This document shows, one piece after another, positions 26,841-36,510 of a stretch of DNA of 64,000 nucleotides (positions are counted from its first letter, which is position 1; each line of letters begins with the position of its first letter). The translations under genes and the position numbers were made by a program. Source of the DNA: an uncultured Methylophaga sp. Lineage in GTDB: Bacteria > Pseudomonadota > Gammaproteobacteria > Nitrosococcales > Methylophagaceae. The notes beneath the pieces are model-generated. The model was given only the letters and a program-made list of their open reading frames with translations, was not told where the DNA came from and ran no database searches. The stretch covers positions 248,001 through 312,000 of the forward strand of contig NZ_CAMYKO010000006.1 of assembly GCF_947259025.1 (NCBI RefSeq). The letters run 5' to 3'.

Positions 26841-27182
26841 CTAACGGAGTAGCTCGTTAAATGCTTGGGCTTCCTGTTCGACCGCAGCCATCGCCTGACG
26901 CTGGATATGCCGATAACGTTGCAGTACGTCACGACCAAATTCAGTAATATGAGCGCCGCCGCCGTGGTTGCCGCCAGTGGCGGTAGCTACCAGAGGCTGT
27001 TTGAAGCTGTTGTTCATGGTACTGACCAGATCCCAGGCGCGTTTGTAGGACATGCCCATGGTTTTTGCTGCAGCAGATATCGAGCCCTTTTCGATAATGG
27101 CATCAAGTAAGTCCGCTTTGCCGGGTCCCAACGCGTAGAGGCCGTGGTAAGGAAAGCGAAGTTTGATATCAACTGCAGGCAT
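26841..27182 (-). CDS. ModE-like winged-helix regulator, DNA-binding domain only
   Basis: 113 aa matching the N-terminal HTH domain of ModE: GSISAAAKTMGMSYKRAWDLV (recognition helix region) and the glycine-rich wing TGGNHGGGAHITEFG are close to E. coli ModE. The two C-terminal Mop/TOBE molybdate-binding domains are absent, so how it senses a ligand is unknown; many single-domain ModE homologues exist. It is upstream of, and on the same strand as, the TiaS-like/membrane/TonB unit, with the operator-like palindrome in between. Confidence 0.85.
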   Translation of the reverse strand: MPAVDIKLRFPYHGLYALGPGKADLLDAIIEKGSISAAAKTMGMSYKRAWDLVSTMNNSFKQPLVATATGGNHGGGAHITEFGRDVLQRYRHIQRQAMAAVEQEAQAFNELLR

Positions 27183-27260
27183 AGGTCATGGTTAGCTGTT
27201 AATCTTAGGCTGATTATAGCCCATCAACAGCGCTAAGGTCGTGCAGGGAAGGAGGGAAAA

Positions 27261-27351
27261 TGGCGGAGAGCGAGGGATTCGAACCCTCGATAGGCTATAA
27301 ACCTATACACACTTTCCAGGCGTGCGCCTTCAACCACTCGGCCAGCTCTCC
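27261..27351 (-). tRNA. tRNA-Ser(GGA)
   Basis: 91 nt including encoded CCA. Acceptor stem GGAGAGC pairs with GCTCTCC-G, the D arm starts TGGCCGAGTGG, the anticodon loop is CTGGAAA (anticodon GGA, reading UCC/UCU), a long variable arm typical of serine tRNA follows, and the T arm has GGTTCGAATCC. No intrinsic terminator was seen after it. Confidence 0.96.
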
Positions 27352-27370
27352 AGAGGGGGCGAAGATTACC

Positions 27371-28357
27371 TCAGATCGCCTTGTCTGGCAATGCTGTGTC
27401 AGGTTTCTCCGCGTTTTGTGGTGCAGTTTGGGTCTTATCTTTTTTAGCGGGGGCTTTGCTGCGGCGCGGTTTTGCTTTGCTGCCAGTGGTTTCTTTATCG
27501 CTTTTTTGCGGCTTTTCAGGCGCAGCTTGGGTCTGTTGCACTGCCGGCTTTTCTGCCGTTTCCGCTTCGTTCTGCGCAGTGTTTTCAGCTTTTTTATTAC
27601 TGCGTTTTTTCCTGTCGGCTTGGCGAGCATAAAAAGCCAGCCCCTTCAGCACGATATCCGGGTAGTGGTGAATATCGTCAGGTAACAAGGGCAATAACTG
27701 CATGGCGTCACCGCCGGTAATGATGAAGCGGATCTGATTGTCGAAGCCTTGTCTGAGATCATTAATTATGCGTTCCAGTGTGGCACTGATACTGTAGAGC
27801 GTCCCTGCATGAATCGCACTGAATGTATTGGTAGCCAGGGTTTTGAATTCTTTTTCACCCGGGGCTTCGGTCAAGGCGTCGGTGTTGGCGGCCAGCGAAC
27901 TGCGCATCAGGCTCAGGCCCGGCAGGATCATACCACCCTGATGCTGGCCGGTTTTGCTGACAATATCAATCGTCATCGCTGTGCCGCAGTCGATCACACA
28001 TTGTGCCTGGCGGGCATGCTGGCGGGCGGCAATCAGCGACAACCAGCGATCGATACCCAGTTTTTCCGGCTCATCATAGGCATTGCTGACGCCGAAGCGT
28101 TTGGCTTCGCTGCTAACGAATGTCGGCGTTAACTGCCATTGTTTTTGCGTCCATTCAGTGAGTTGCTGGGCCAGCTTGTCACCGGCAACATTGGCCACAA
28201 ACACCGCTTCAACGTCTGTCAATGATTTCCAGACTTTATTCAGTGAGGCCTTGATGCCGGTTTTGCTACGTTGGAAGTCTTGGCTGTCGGCCAGACCGTC
28301 TTTATCCATTACGGTCCATTTGACCCGGCTGTTACCGATATCGACCAGCAGTTTCAT
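27371..28357 (-). CDS. coaX: type III pantothenate kinase with long basic C-terminal tail
   Basis: First step of coenzyme A synthesis. The ASKHA-fold motifs are visible: DIGNSRVKW at the start, YDEPEKLGIDRWLSL, DCGTAMTID and GGMILPGL, and ITGGDA later. The catalytic part ends near residue 245, the usual full length. About 80 additional residues follow, rich in Lys, Ala, Pro, Gln and Glu (KPRRSKAPAKKDK), which look disordered. It overlaps birA by 4 bp (ATGA); birA-coaX is a common gene pair. Confidence 0.92.
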   Translation of the reverse strand: MKLLVDIGNSRVKWTVMDKDGLADSQDFQRSKTGIKASLNKVWKSLTDVEAVFVANVAGDKLAQQLTEWTQKQWQLTPTFVSSEAKRFGVSNAYDEPEKLGIDRWLSLIAARQHARQAQCVIDCGTAMTIDIVSKTGQHQGGMILPGLSLMRSSLAANTDALTEAPGEKEFKTLATNTFSAIHAGTLYSISATLERIINDLRQGFDNQIRFIITGGDAMQLLPLLPDDIHHYPDIVLKGLAFYARQADRKKRSNKKAENTAQNEAETAEKPAVQQTQAAPEKPQKSDKETTGSKAKPRRSKAPAKKDKTQTAPQNAEKPDTALPDKAI

Positions 28358-29157
28358 GAGGCAAACCTGATGCTGATATGACTGTTGGAAAGCAGGTGAA
28401 CCTGGCTGTCACGCAGGTAACGCAGTTCGCCTTGTTCATTAATGCCACAGGCCAGGGCGGGGGTACGCTGTTCGCCATCTACCAGGGTTATCGCCTGTTC
28501 GTGGAGGGCGTCATATTGTGGCCACAGAGGAAGAAAGTCACTCAGGCCGCGGTGTTCAAACACTTGTATTGTCTCGATCATGTTCTGAATTATTTTTCCG
28601 GCCAGCCAGTTTCGACAGGGAACCGGGTCACAGAGCTGTTCGAGGCTGGTGGAGGGTTGTTGGATTAAGTTCTGGGTGGACGCCGGAAGCTTGAAATTAA
28701 GGCCGATGCCCACAACCGTAAATTGCTTACTGTTGAACCTTGATTCTACTAGAATTCCCGCCAGCTTTTGTCGCCGGTATAACACGTCATTGGGCCATTT
28801 CAGTTGTAACTGATTGATTCCAGCTTCTTTAAGGCTGTTTATCAGGCTGATACCCATGGCGATACTGAGGCCGTTACGCGGTGTTTCTGCGCAACTGGGC
28901 CAGAACAGCGACAGGTATAAATTGCCGGCGGCAGGAGACTGCCATTGATCTCCCCGGCGGCCGCGTCCCGATGTCTGAGATTCTGCGAGACATACCGCAG
29001 GGGTTTGCTGACCATCACTGAAACGCCGCCACAGCTGGTCGCTGGTGGAGTCTATTTGCGGATAAACCAGGATGTCATCAAGTTGCTGTTGCGCCGAAGC
29101 CGACATGGCCTTGCTGATTGCAACCGTCGTGAGCGGTGAAAAAGGGGATTGGCTCAA
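28354..29157 (-). CDS. birA: biotin--[acetyl-CoA-carboxylase] ligase
   Basis: Attaches biotin to the AccB subunit of acetyl-CoA carboxylase. Motifs: IDSTSDQLW, SGRGRRGDQWQSP (biotinyl-AMP loop), LQLKWPNDVLY--KLAGILVE and VGIGLNF. It lacks the N-terminal HTH of E. coli BirA, so it is not expected to repress biotin genes. The start is unclear: a TTG at 29157 extends a segment that resembles the E. coli linker, while an ATG at 29106 would give a 250-aa enzyme; neither has a strong ribosome site. Confidence 0.9.
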   Translation of the reverse strand: MSQSPFSPLTTVAISKAMSASAQQQLDDILVYPQIDSTSDQLWRRFSDGQQTPAVCLAESQTSGRGRRGDQWQSPAAGNLYLSLFWPSCAETPRNGLSIAMGISLINSLKEAGINQLQLKWPNDVLYRRQKLAGILVESRFNSKQFTVVGIGLNFKLPASTQNLIQQPSTSLEQLCDPVPCRNWLAGKIIQNMIETIQVFEHRGLSDFLPLWPQYDALHEQAITLVDGEQRTPALACGINEQGELRYLRDSQVHLLSNSHISIRFAS

Positions 29158-29241
29158 GTCAAAAGTCTTGCTGTTGAGATTGAGCCGCTAGTTTAGCAGG
29201 GCCGGGATGGCACTGTGAAGCGCCGGGAAAGGGCTGTGATG

Positions 29242-29469
29242 TCAGACTTTGATGTCTAACAGGCTGCCAATCATTTCATTGCTGGTTTCAATCACTTTGG
29301 CCGCCGCCTGTACCTGGCGTTCGTTGGCATTGAGCGATACCAGTTCCTGTGTCAGTTGCTGACTGGAGAGCTGATCGGCACGGGCAATCTGACTAGCGTT
29401 CTGGCTTGCACCATAAACGCCGTTCTGTACACCGGCAATCCCTGATTGAAATGCTGAAATACTATTCAT
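29242..29469 (-). CDS. 75-residue flagellar rod/hook-like miniprotein
   Basis: The N-terminus (ISAFQSGIAGVQNG) and C-terminus (QVQAAAKVIETSNEMIGSLLDIKV) resemble the two ends of flagellar axial proteins such as FlgG/FlgE/FlgC, whose terminal helices form the D0 coiled coil, but the whole middle is missing. No flagellar gene is nearby. The ATG at 29469 is preceded by GGGAG at good spacing. It may be a chaperone, regulator or remnant; function unknown. It is located between birA and the wrbA cluster. Confidence 0.7.
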   Translation of the reverse strand: MNSISAFQSGIAGVQNGVYGASQNASQIARADQLSSQQLTQELVSLNANERQVQAAAKVIETSNEMIGSLLDIKV

Positions 29470-29504
29470 TGTCTGTCTCCCAGAATCAATGTATTTATAG
29501 CATG

Positions 29505-30469
<965 letters not shown>

Positions 30470-30820
30470 TCAGACAATATCCAGAACCGATTCCGGTGGC
30501 CGGCCAAGCCGGGCTTTGTCGTTATTGATGACAATCGGCCGCTCAATCAGCTTGGGGTGATTGACCATGGCATCGATCAGTGCGGCTTCGCTTAAGTCGG
30601 GATCTTTCAAGTTCAGTTTTTTGTAATCATCTTCGCCTTTGCGTAGCAAATCACGGGCACTGATTCCCAGCTTTGCCAGAATCGTCTTTAACTCTGCGGC
30701 GCTGGGCGGGGTATCAAGGTATTTGATGATTTCCGGTTCAACCCCTTTTTCTTCCAGCAAGGCCAGCGTTTGTCGGGACTTGCTGCAACGCGGGTTATGC
30801 AGAATCTGAATAGCGGTCAT
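30470..30820 (-). CDS. arsC: arsenate reductase, glutaredoxin-linked ArsC family
   Basis: 116-aa ArsC/YfgD-like protein with the catalytic Cys12 in HNPRCSKSRQ and the later RPIVI-NDKARLGRPPE, which carries the conserved Arg residues. The ATG at 30820 overlaps the lapB stop by 4 bp (ATGA) and is chosen over an upstream in-frame codon. Housekeeping members of this family often act on arsenate poorly; no arsB or arsR is nearby. Confidence 0.88.
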   Translation of the reverse strand: MTAIQILHNPRCSKSRQTLALLEEKGVEPEIIKYLDTPPSAAELKTILAKLGISARDLLRKGEDDYKKLNLKDPDLSEAALIDAMVNHPKLIERPIVINNDKARLGRPPESVLDIV

Positions 30821-31998
30821 CGAGATGGCTCCAATAGTTTTTCCAAAGCAGATAAATGAATTTCGACCGGGCGGATAGTGGCCCAGTTTGAGCAACCGGG
30901 ACACTGCCAGTGCATCGTGCGGCCGGAGAAACCACAGTTTTTACAGGTATAGCGGTCACCTTTATGAATCAAAGCGGTGGTGACCTCTTTAATTAAAGGA
31001 ATCAGCACCTGGTGATTGTCTTCACCCAGCTGTATTAATTGATGCAGGCCTTCCACTGAAGGGTGTTGATAGAGCTGTCGGTAAAGAAACTGCTGGGCTG
31101 CCTGGTTGCCCTGCTGTTTCTGGAGCAGCCGGGTCAGCAGTAGCCGCGCAGAGGTGAGCTGGGGATGGCGCTCCAGCAACTGTTGTAACCAGCCACGAAA
31201 CTGTGCTGACTGACCACTTTGTTCGTAACAGCGTTGTAGCAGTGGCAGCGCCTCGGACAAATAATAGTGATTCTGTTGTTCGATTTGCTGTAGAACTTTG
31301 ATGGCTTTACGGCTGTGACCCGCATTGATCAGCATTTTGCCCTCCAGCAGGCTGGCGCGAACACAGCTGGGATCGTATTGATAAGCCTGACGCAACAGAG
31401 TCATGGCCTGTTGACGATCCTGCTTGCTCAGCGGCTCGGCCAGTTCACAGTAAAACTGGGCAATCAGCGCATCGGTATTGAGCTTGGTATCGGCAGGGAT
31501 CAGTTTGGCCATATCAATGGCCTGCTGCCATTTCTTCTCCTGCTGGTAGATCCGCAGTAGCTGTCTGGGCGCTTCCGATGGTGGTGGCGACTGTTGCAGC
31601 AGTTCCAGAAACAGCTGCTCAGCCCGATCCAGCACCCCGGCGCTCATATAATCCAGTCCCAGCTCTACCAATGCCTGGACTCGCTGTTGGCCGCTGAGCG
31701 TGGGACGGGCAATGAGGTTTTGATGAATACGGATGGCGCGGTCGGTCTCGCCGCGGCGACGGAACAGGTTAGCCAGCGCCAGATGGGTTTCTACCGTTTC
31801 ACTGTTGACTTCCAGCAAGCCGATAAACACATCAATGGCCTTATCCGGTTGTTCATTCAGCAGGTAGTTGAGGCCTTTGAAGTACTCCGGACTGAAAGCC
31901 GAGTCCTGGGGACGATAGCGGCGTTTGTAATGACGCCTGGCCATCATCCAGCCGGACAGGGCAGCAACAGGCAGCAGAAAAAACAGCCATTCCAGCAT
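30817..31998 (-). CDS. lapB: lipopolysaccharide assembly protein B
   Basis: Inner-membrane TPR protein (YciM) that in E. coli recruits FtsH to degrade LpxC and so tunes LPS synthesis. One N-terminal membrane helix, about eight or nine TPR-like repeats (residues 40-340), and a C-terminal rubredoxin-type metal site: CKNCG and CPGC. 393 aa is standard. A GTG lies directly before the ATG at 31998; the ATG is used. It follows lapA closely, as in E. coli. Confidence 0.93.
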   Translation of the reverse strand: MLEWLFFLLPVAALSGWMMARRHYKRRYRPQDSAFSPEYFKGLNYLLNEQPDKAIDVFIGLLEVNSETVETHLALANLFRRRGETDRAIRIHQNLIARPTLSGQQRVQALVELGLDYMSAGVLDRAEQLFLELLQQSPPPSEAPRQLLRIYQQEKKWQQAIDMAKLIPADTKLNTDALIAQFYCELAEPLSKQDRQQAMTLLRQAYQYDPSCVRASLLEGKMLINAGHSRKAIKVLQQIEQQNHYYLSEALPLLQRCYEQSGQSAQFRGWLQQLLERHPQLTSARLLLTRLLQKQQGNQAAQQFLYRQLYQHPSVEGLHQLIQLGEDNHQVLIPLIKEVTTALIHKGDRYTCKNCGFSGRTMHWQCPGCSNWATIRPVEIHLSALEKLLEPSR

Positions 31999-32003
31999 CA
32001 CGA

Positions 32004-32297
32004 TCAGTGCTTGTCTTTAATCGGCAGGATCCGCAGGCTGTTAATTTCCTGTTCGGAGACCGACAGTTTATGTTGCAGGCGACGGTTTTCGTAGCGCAGT
32101 TTCAGCGTGCTCATCATCAGCACAATGACCCCCAGAGCGACACCGGCAAGCATGGCCAGCACCAGCACGGCAGCCAGTGGCAGCGTGATATCACCGAAGT
32201 AGAAATTCACCGTAACGGCGGTCATATTAAATGCGGCAAAGGCAGCGCTGATAATAAAAATCAGGGCAAACAAGAGCCAGAAAAACATTTTTCGCAT
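32004..32297 (-). CDS. lapA: lipopolysaccharide assembly protein A
   Basis: 97 aa with two membrane helices and a C-terminal coiled coil, DUF1049/YciS type (FNMTAVTVNFYFGDITLPLAAVLVLAMLAGVALG). It is the partner of LapB. The ATG at 32297 (MRKMFF) is chosen with AAGGGA upstream instead of a longer reading. It is divergent from fdxA. Confidence 0.88.
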   Translation of the reverse strand: MRKMFFWLLFALIFIISAAFAAFNMTAVTVNFYFGDITLPLAAVLVLAMLAGVALGVIVLMMSTLKLRYENRRLQHKLSVSEQEINSLRILPIKDKH

Positions 32298-32414
32298 ACT
32301 GCGCAGTCCCTTAACATTGCTCAGGTTGGAAGCTTTGCTCCCAGATTGATGATCATACCGCAAAAACGGGCCTTGCCCAGAATAGGGCTAAATCATGTAA
32401 AATAGCGGTTTAAC

Positions 32415-32420
32415 TATAAT
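32415..32420 (+). promoter_or_regulatory. predicted -10 element for fdxA
   Basis: Perfect TATAAT 46 bp before the fdxA ATG. No convincing -35 is found at 16-18 bp. The leader downstream has a short GCGAG/CTCGC hairpin. Confidence 0.35.
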
Positions 32421-32466
32421 TAAAGCGAGTCAAGCTCGCGTCACTCGTGTTTTTGGAGAATTCAGC

Positions 32467-32790
32467 ATGACCTTTGTCGTCACAGAAAACTGTATCAAGT
32501 GTAAATATACTGATTGCGTTGATGTCTGCCCAGTAGATTGTTTTCACGAAGGTCCCAATTTTCTGGTTATTGACCCTGATGAGTGCATCGACTGCACCCT
32601 GTGCGAGCCGGAGTGTCCGGCAGAAGCGATTTTCTCGGAAGATGATTTGCCGGACGATCAAATGGACTTCCTGCAGATTAATGAAGAATTATCACAAAGC
32701 TGGCCGGTGATTTCCGAGAAAAAAGATCCTTTGCCAGACGCTGAGGAATGGGACGGCAAAGCGGATAAAACGCCGCTGCTTGAACGCTAG
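32467..32790 (+). CDS. fdxA: 7Fe ferredoxin (FdxA)
   Basis: Small electron carrier of 107 aa with one [3Fe-4S] and one [4Fe-4S] cluster. Cluster ligands are in C-x2-C-x4-C-x3-CP ([17 protein letters not shown]) and [12 protein letters not shown]. The long Asp/Glu-rich C-terminal extension is characteristic of FdxA from Azotobacter and Pseudomonas. It is a single gene ending at a strong terminator shared with rpoH. Confidence 0.95.
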   Translation: MTFVVTENCIKCKYTDCVDVCPVDCFHEGPNFLVIDPDECIDCTLCEPECPAEAIFSEDDLPDDQMDFLQINEELSQSWPVISEKKDPLPDAEEWDGKADKTPLLER

Positions 32791-32805
32791 CCGACACTCC
32801 CGGAT

Positions 32806-32838
32806 AAAAAAAAGCCCGCTCTAAGCGGGCTTTTTTTT
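32806..32838. terminator. bidirectional intrinsic terminator, fdxA/rpoH
   Basis: Stem AGCCCGCT/AGCGGGCT with loop CTA (32813-32831), followed by eight Ts and preceded by eight As. It therefore works in both directions for the two convergent genes. Confidence 0.95.
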
Positions 32839-32853
32839 GGCCTGGATAATGAC

Positions 32854-33714
32854 TCAGGCCATCAGTTTCTTGAGTTTTTTCATCGCATTATTTTCTATCT
32901 GTCGAATCCTTTCGGCAGAAACCTGATATTGATCAGCGAGGGTGTGGAGCGTGGCTTTATCCTCATCATTGAGCCAGCGCTGGCTGATGATGTCACGGCT
33001 GCGATCATCCAGCGTCGACAGTGCATTAGCCAGCTTCTGCTGCTGATAGTCACTGAAGTTATCCTGTTCCAGTTGCTGTGACGGATCACTGTTATCAGGC
33101 GCGGCAAGGTAAGCGACCGGGGAGAAGTGGGTTTCTTCATCGTCACCGTCAGCCGGTAAATCGAAAGAGGTATCAGGCTGGGCCAGGCGACGTTCCATTT
33201 CCATCACATTGGCCGGTGTGACGCCCAGATCTTCGGCTACAGCTTCCACTTCTTCCTGGTTAAGCCAACCCAGACGTTGTTTAGCGCTGCGTAGATTAAA
33301 GAATAATTTACGCTGCGCCTTGGTTGTCGCGATCTTGACGATGCGCCAGTTACGAATCACATATTCGTGAATTTCAGCGCGAATCCAGTGCACGGCGAAA
33401 GAGACCAGACGCACGCCTTTTTCAGGGTTGAATCGTTTGACAGCTTTCATCAGGCCGATATTGCCTTCCTGAATCAGATCGGCAACCGGCAGACCATAAC
33501 CGCTGTAACCTTTGGCGATGCGGGCAACAAAACGCAGATGCGAAAGAACCAGCCGCTGGGCAGCTTCCAGATCACCATCGTTTTGCAGGCGTGTCGCCAG
33601 CTCGTATTCCTCTTCTGCGGTAAGAACAGGAATGGTGTGAACCAGGCTGGTGTAGGCATCCAGATTACCAATCGGTGCCAAGGCCATTTCGTATTGGGCC
33701 ACATTATTCGTCAT
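32854..33714 (-). CDS. rpoH: RNA polymerase sigma-32 (heat shock) factor
   Basis: Directs transcription of heat-shock genes. 286 aa with region 2 ([34 protein letters not shown]), the RpoH box QRKLFFNLR specific to sigma-32, and region 4.2 ([21 protein letters not shown]). ATG with AGGAG nine bases before it. It lies downstream of ftsX, the same order as ftsYEX-rpoH in many Gammaproteobacteria, with its own 92-bp leader containing a perfect palindrome. Confidence 0.97.
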   Translation of the reverse strand: MTNNVAQYEMALAPIGNLDAYTSLVHTIPVLTAEEEYELATRLQNDGDLEAAQRLVLSHLRFVARIAKGYSGYGLPVADLIQEGNIGLMKAVKRFNPEKGVRLVSFAVHWIRAEIHEYVIRNWRIVKIATTKAQRKLFFNLRSAKQRLGWLNQEEVEAVAEDLGVTPANVMEMERRLAQPDTSFDLPADGDDEETHFSPVAYLAAPDNSDPSQQLEQDNFSDYQQQKLANALSTLDDRSRDIISQRWLNDEDKATLHTLADQYQVSAERIRQIENNAMKKLKKLMA

Positions 33715-33739
33715 CTACGCAGTCTCCTGAGAGTCATCG

Positions 33740-33761
33740 CCTAATAATAACATTTATTAGG
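33740..33761. repeat. perfect interrupted palindrome in the rpoH leader
   Basis: CCTAATAA/TTATTAGG arms of 8 bp with a 6-bp spacer, 26 bp before the rpoH ATG and just upstream of the Shine-Dalgarno. Either a regulator-binding site or an AT-rich RNA hairpin near the ribosome site. Confidence 0.55.
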
Positions 33762-33806
33762 AATTTGCAACTATATGATAAGCAAATCAGGTAAAAGTTC
33801 CTGCTG

Positions 33807-34736
33807 TCAGGTGGGCTCTATCGTATTCAGGTGTCGGCCTACAGCCAGCCATGCACCCAGCACACCCAGAATCGTGCCGAACAAGGGCAGGGCAATAAAC
33901 ATCTGGCCACTGAGCCAGTTCAGCATGAACTGACTGTCATAGAGCGTCGCCAGCCGATTGACCGGGCCATTGATAAACAATAATGTCATCAGCAGCGTCA
34001 GCCAGGCAATGATGCCGCCCAACAAGCCATACCAGAAGCCGGTGTAGAGAAAAGGCCGACGCACAAAGGCGTTAGTGCCGCCCACCAGTTTGATGACTCT
34101 GATTTCAGTCTGGCGACTCAAGATGGCCAAGCGGATGGTGTTGCCGATCACCAGCAGTACGCTGAGTGACAGTAAAACGGCCAGAATGCTGATGCCGCGC
34201 TCACCCGTCTGATTAATACTGCGCAGGCGCTGAAGCCACTGCATGTCTAGCTGAGCCAGCTCGACCTCCTGCATGTTCTGCAGGCGCTCCAACAGTGCCT
34301 GCAGCGCCTCGGTTTCATTTTGCCCCTGCTCGGGTTGGATCACGATGACCGGCGGCAAAGGATTGCTGGGCAGGGTATCAAGCAGACTGTCGAGGCCGGA
34401 TAGCTGACGGAATTCAGCCAGCGAATCCTGCGAGCTCTGATAATGCACGGCATTGATATCCGGCCAGCTCAGTAATTGTTCGGCCAGTTGCTTGCCGCGG
34501 TTGTCAGGCGTGTTGTGCTGCAGGAACAGAGAAATCTGGCTGGCATCCTCCCACTGGCTGCTGACCTGTTCGACATTTTTCAGCAGCACATAGAGGCCAG
34601 CCGGCAGGGCCAATGCAATACCAATGACCATGACTGTCATGGCACTGGCCGCCGGTGTTCGCCACAGTTGTCCGAGGCTGTAGAGCATCACCTGCATATG
34701 ACGCAGGAAATAGTTATGGATATTGAGTTTTATCAT
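33807..34736 (-). CDS. ftsX: cell division protein FtsX
   Basis: Membrane partner of FtsE that activates amidase-controlling proteins (EnvC-type) at the septum. 309 aa: a helix at about residues 32-52, a periplasmic domain of about 120 residues, then three C-terminal helices with RLAILSRQTEIRVIKLVGGTNAFVRRPF, the conserved cytoplasmic segment. ATGA overlap with ftsE. Confidence 0.94.
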   Translation of the reverse strand: MIKLNIHNYFLRHMQVMLYSLGQLWRTPAASAMTVMVIGIALALPAGLYVLLKNVEQVSSQWEDASQISLFLQHNTPDNRGKQLAEQLLSWPDINAVHYQSSQDSLAEFRQLSGLDSLLDTLPSNPLPPVIVIQPEQGQNETEALQALLERLQNMQEVELAQLDMQWLQRLRSINQTGERGISILAVLLSLSVLLVIGNTIRLAILSRQTEIRVIKLVGGTNAFVRRPFLYTGFWYGLLGGIIAWLTLLMTLLFINGPVNRLATLYDSQFMLNWLSGQMFIALPLFGTILGVLGAWLAVGRHLNTIEPT

Positions 34737-35383
34737 GCCAGCCTTCCCTGTTCCAGCGTGATTCGGCGGTAGGGCATGCGGTTGATGAGTTCCAGGTCGT
34801 GAGTGGCGATGAAGACCGTGACGCCAACCTGATTGAATTGTTCGAACAGATCCATAATTTCGCGTGACAATGCCGGGTCGAGGTTACCGGTAGGCTCGTC
34901 AGCCAGCAGCACCGGCGGTCGGTTGACCACGGCGCGGGCAATGCCCACCCGTTGTTGTTCACCGCCGGACAGAGCAATCGGCAGGCTGCGTTCTTTGCCG
35001 AGCAGGCCCACTTTATCCAGCGCTGCGCGTACCCGGCGGCCGATTTCCCGGTGGTTTTCACCGGCAATGATTAAAGGCAGTGCCACGTTATCAAACACGG
35101 TGCGGTCATGCAGCAGATTATGATCCTGAAACACCAGGCCGATTTTGCGACGGTAGTACGGCACTTTCCACTTGGGCAGACGGGTCAGGTTCTGGTTGTT
35201 GACCCAGACCTGGCCGTGCGAGCTACGCTCAATCAATGCAATCAGTTTGAGCAACGTGCTTTTGCCGGCACCGGAGTGGCCGGTGAGGAAAGCCATTTCA
35301 CCCTTGCTCAACTCAAAGCTGAGTCCGGACAGGGCTTCGTGCTGATTGGAGTAGCGTTTGTAAACGTCGCTGAAGCGGATCAC
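34733..35383 (-). CDS. ftsE: cell division ATP-binding protein FtsE
   Basis: ATPase of the FtsEX complex; 216 aa. Walker [10 protein letters not shown], signature [14 protein letters not shown], Walker [14 protein letters not shown]-loop [11 protein letters not shown] start overlapping the ftsY stop by 4 bp. Middle gene of ftsY-ftsE-ftsX. Confidence 0.96.
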   Translation of the reverse strand: MIRFSDVYKRYSNQHEALSGLSFELSKGEMAFLTGHSGAGKSTLLKLIALIERSSHGQVWVNNQNLTRLPKWKVPYYRRKIGLVFQDHNLLHDRTVFDNVALPLIIAGENHREIGRRVRAALDKVGLLGKERSLPIALSGGEQQRVGIARAVVNRPPVLLADEPTGNLDPALSREIMDLFEQFNQVGVTVFIATHDLELINRMPYRRITLEQGRLA

Positions 35384-36447
35384 TCGTCGTCTTCCCTTCC
35401 CAGTAAAGCATCCACAAATTCGCCGGCTTCGAACGGCCGCAGATCATCAATCTTCTCACCGACGCCGATAAAGCGAATAGGCAGGCCGGTTTTGTTAGCA
35501 ATGGCGAAAATAATACCGCCCTTGGCGGTGCCGTCCAGTTTGGTCAGGGTAATGCCGGTGACGCCCACTGCCTGATCAAACTGTTGCGCCTGTTGCAGGG
35601 CATTCTGGCCGGTGCCAGCATCGACAACCAGCATGACTTCATGAGGCGCGGTATCATCGACCTTGCCCATCACACGCTTCACTTTTTTGAGCTCTTCCAT
35701 CAGATTGGATTGGGTGTGCAGGCGACCAGCAGTATCGGCAATCAGAATATCGACATCACGGGCTTTGGCAGCTTCCAATGCGTCATAGATGACAGAAGCC
35801 GAGTCGGCGCCGGTGGGCTGGGCAATGACCGGGATTTGGTTGCGTTCACCCCAGACCTGAAGCTGCTCCACAGCGGCAGCGCGGAAGGTATCACCGGCGG
35901 CGAGCATGACCTTTTTGCCCTGTTGCTGGAATTGTTTGGCGAGTTTACCGATGGTGGTAGTCTTGCCGACCCCGTTGATGCCCACCATCAGAATCACATA
36001 AGGACCGGGTTTTTCTGGCACCACCAGCGGCTGGGCACTGGGCTCCAGGATAGTAACCATATCATCGCGCATGGCATTGAATAGTGCCTCGACATCACCT
36101 AGCTGTTTGCGTGCGACCCGCTGAGTCAGATCATCAATAATGCGCGTGGTGGCCTCAACACCAAGATCCGCGGTAATCAGCTGGGTTTCCAATTCTTCAA
36201 GCAGATCATCATCGATGCTTTTGCGACCCAGCACCAGGCTGGCAAAGCCCTCAGTCAGCTTGTTACTGCTGCGGCTCAGGCCCTGTTTCAGGCGGCCAAA
36301 AAGCCCCGGTTTGTCGCGCGGCTCAGCAGGCGCTGCCGCTTCGGCCTCGGTGTCTGCATCCTGTGTGTTTTCAACAGGCGTTACAGCCTGCTCTGATACC
36401 GCTTCCGGCTCAGTTTTTTTACTTTTCTTTCTGAGGAAACTAAACAT
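35380..36447 (-). CDS. ftsY: signal recognition particle receptor FtsY
   Basis: SRP-receptor GTPase that docks SRP-bound ribosomes at the membrane. 355 aa: acidic Ala/Glu/Pro-rich A domain (residues about 1-50), four-helix N domain, and G domain with [14 protein letters not shown] and [10 protein letters not shown]. Divergent from the M16 peptidase genes. Its RNA partner gene (4.5S) is at 19.6 kb in this window. Confidence 0.96.
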   Translation of the reverse strand: MFSFLRKKSKKTEPEAVSEQAVTPVENTQDADTEAEAAAPAEPRDKPGLFGRLKQGLSRSSNKLTEGFASLVLGRKSIDDDLLEELETQLITADLGVEATTRIIDDLTQRVARKQLGDVEALFNAMRDDMVTILEPSAQPLVVPEKPGPYVILMVGINGVGKTTTIGKLAKQFQQQGKKVMLAAGDTFRAAAVEQLQVWGERNQIPVIAQPTGADSASVIYDALEAAKARDVDILIADTAGRLHTQSNLMEELKKVKRVMGKVDDTAPHEVMLVVDAGTGQNALQQAQQFDQAVGVTGITLTKLDGTAKGGIIFAIANKTGLPIRFIGVGEKIDDLRPFEAGEFVDALLGREDDE

Positions 36448-36510
36448 ATTCTCTGCTTGTCGTTAAACTTCGACGGTCAATCTTATCACGCGATAGTTGA
36501 AGATATGCAG

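Noticed and set aside
27260-27685. Plus-strand frame covering tRNA-Ser and the coaX tail
   Set aside because: Begins within the tRNA and runs antisense to coaX; not a gene.
30470-30820. Arsenic-resistance operon
   Set aside because: Only an ArsC-like gene is present, in a conserved housekeeping context, without arsR, arsB or acr3.
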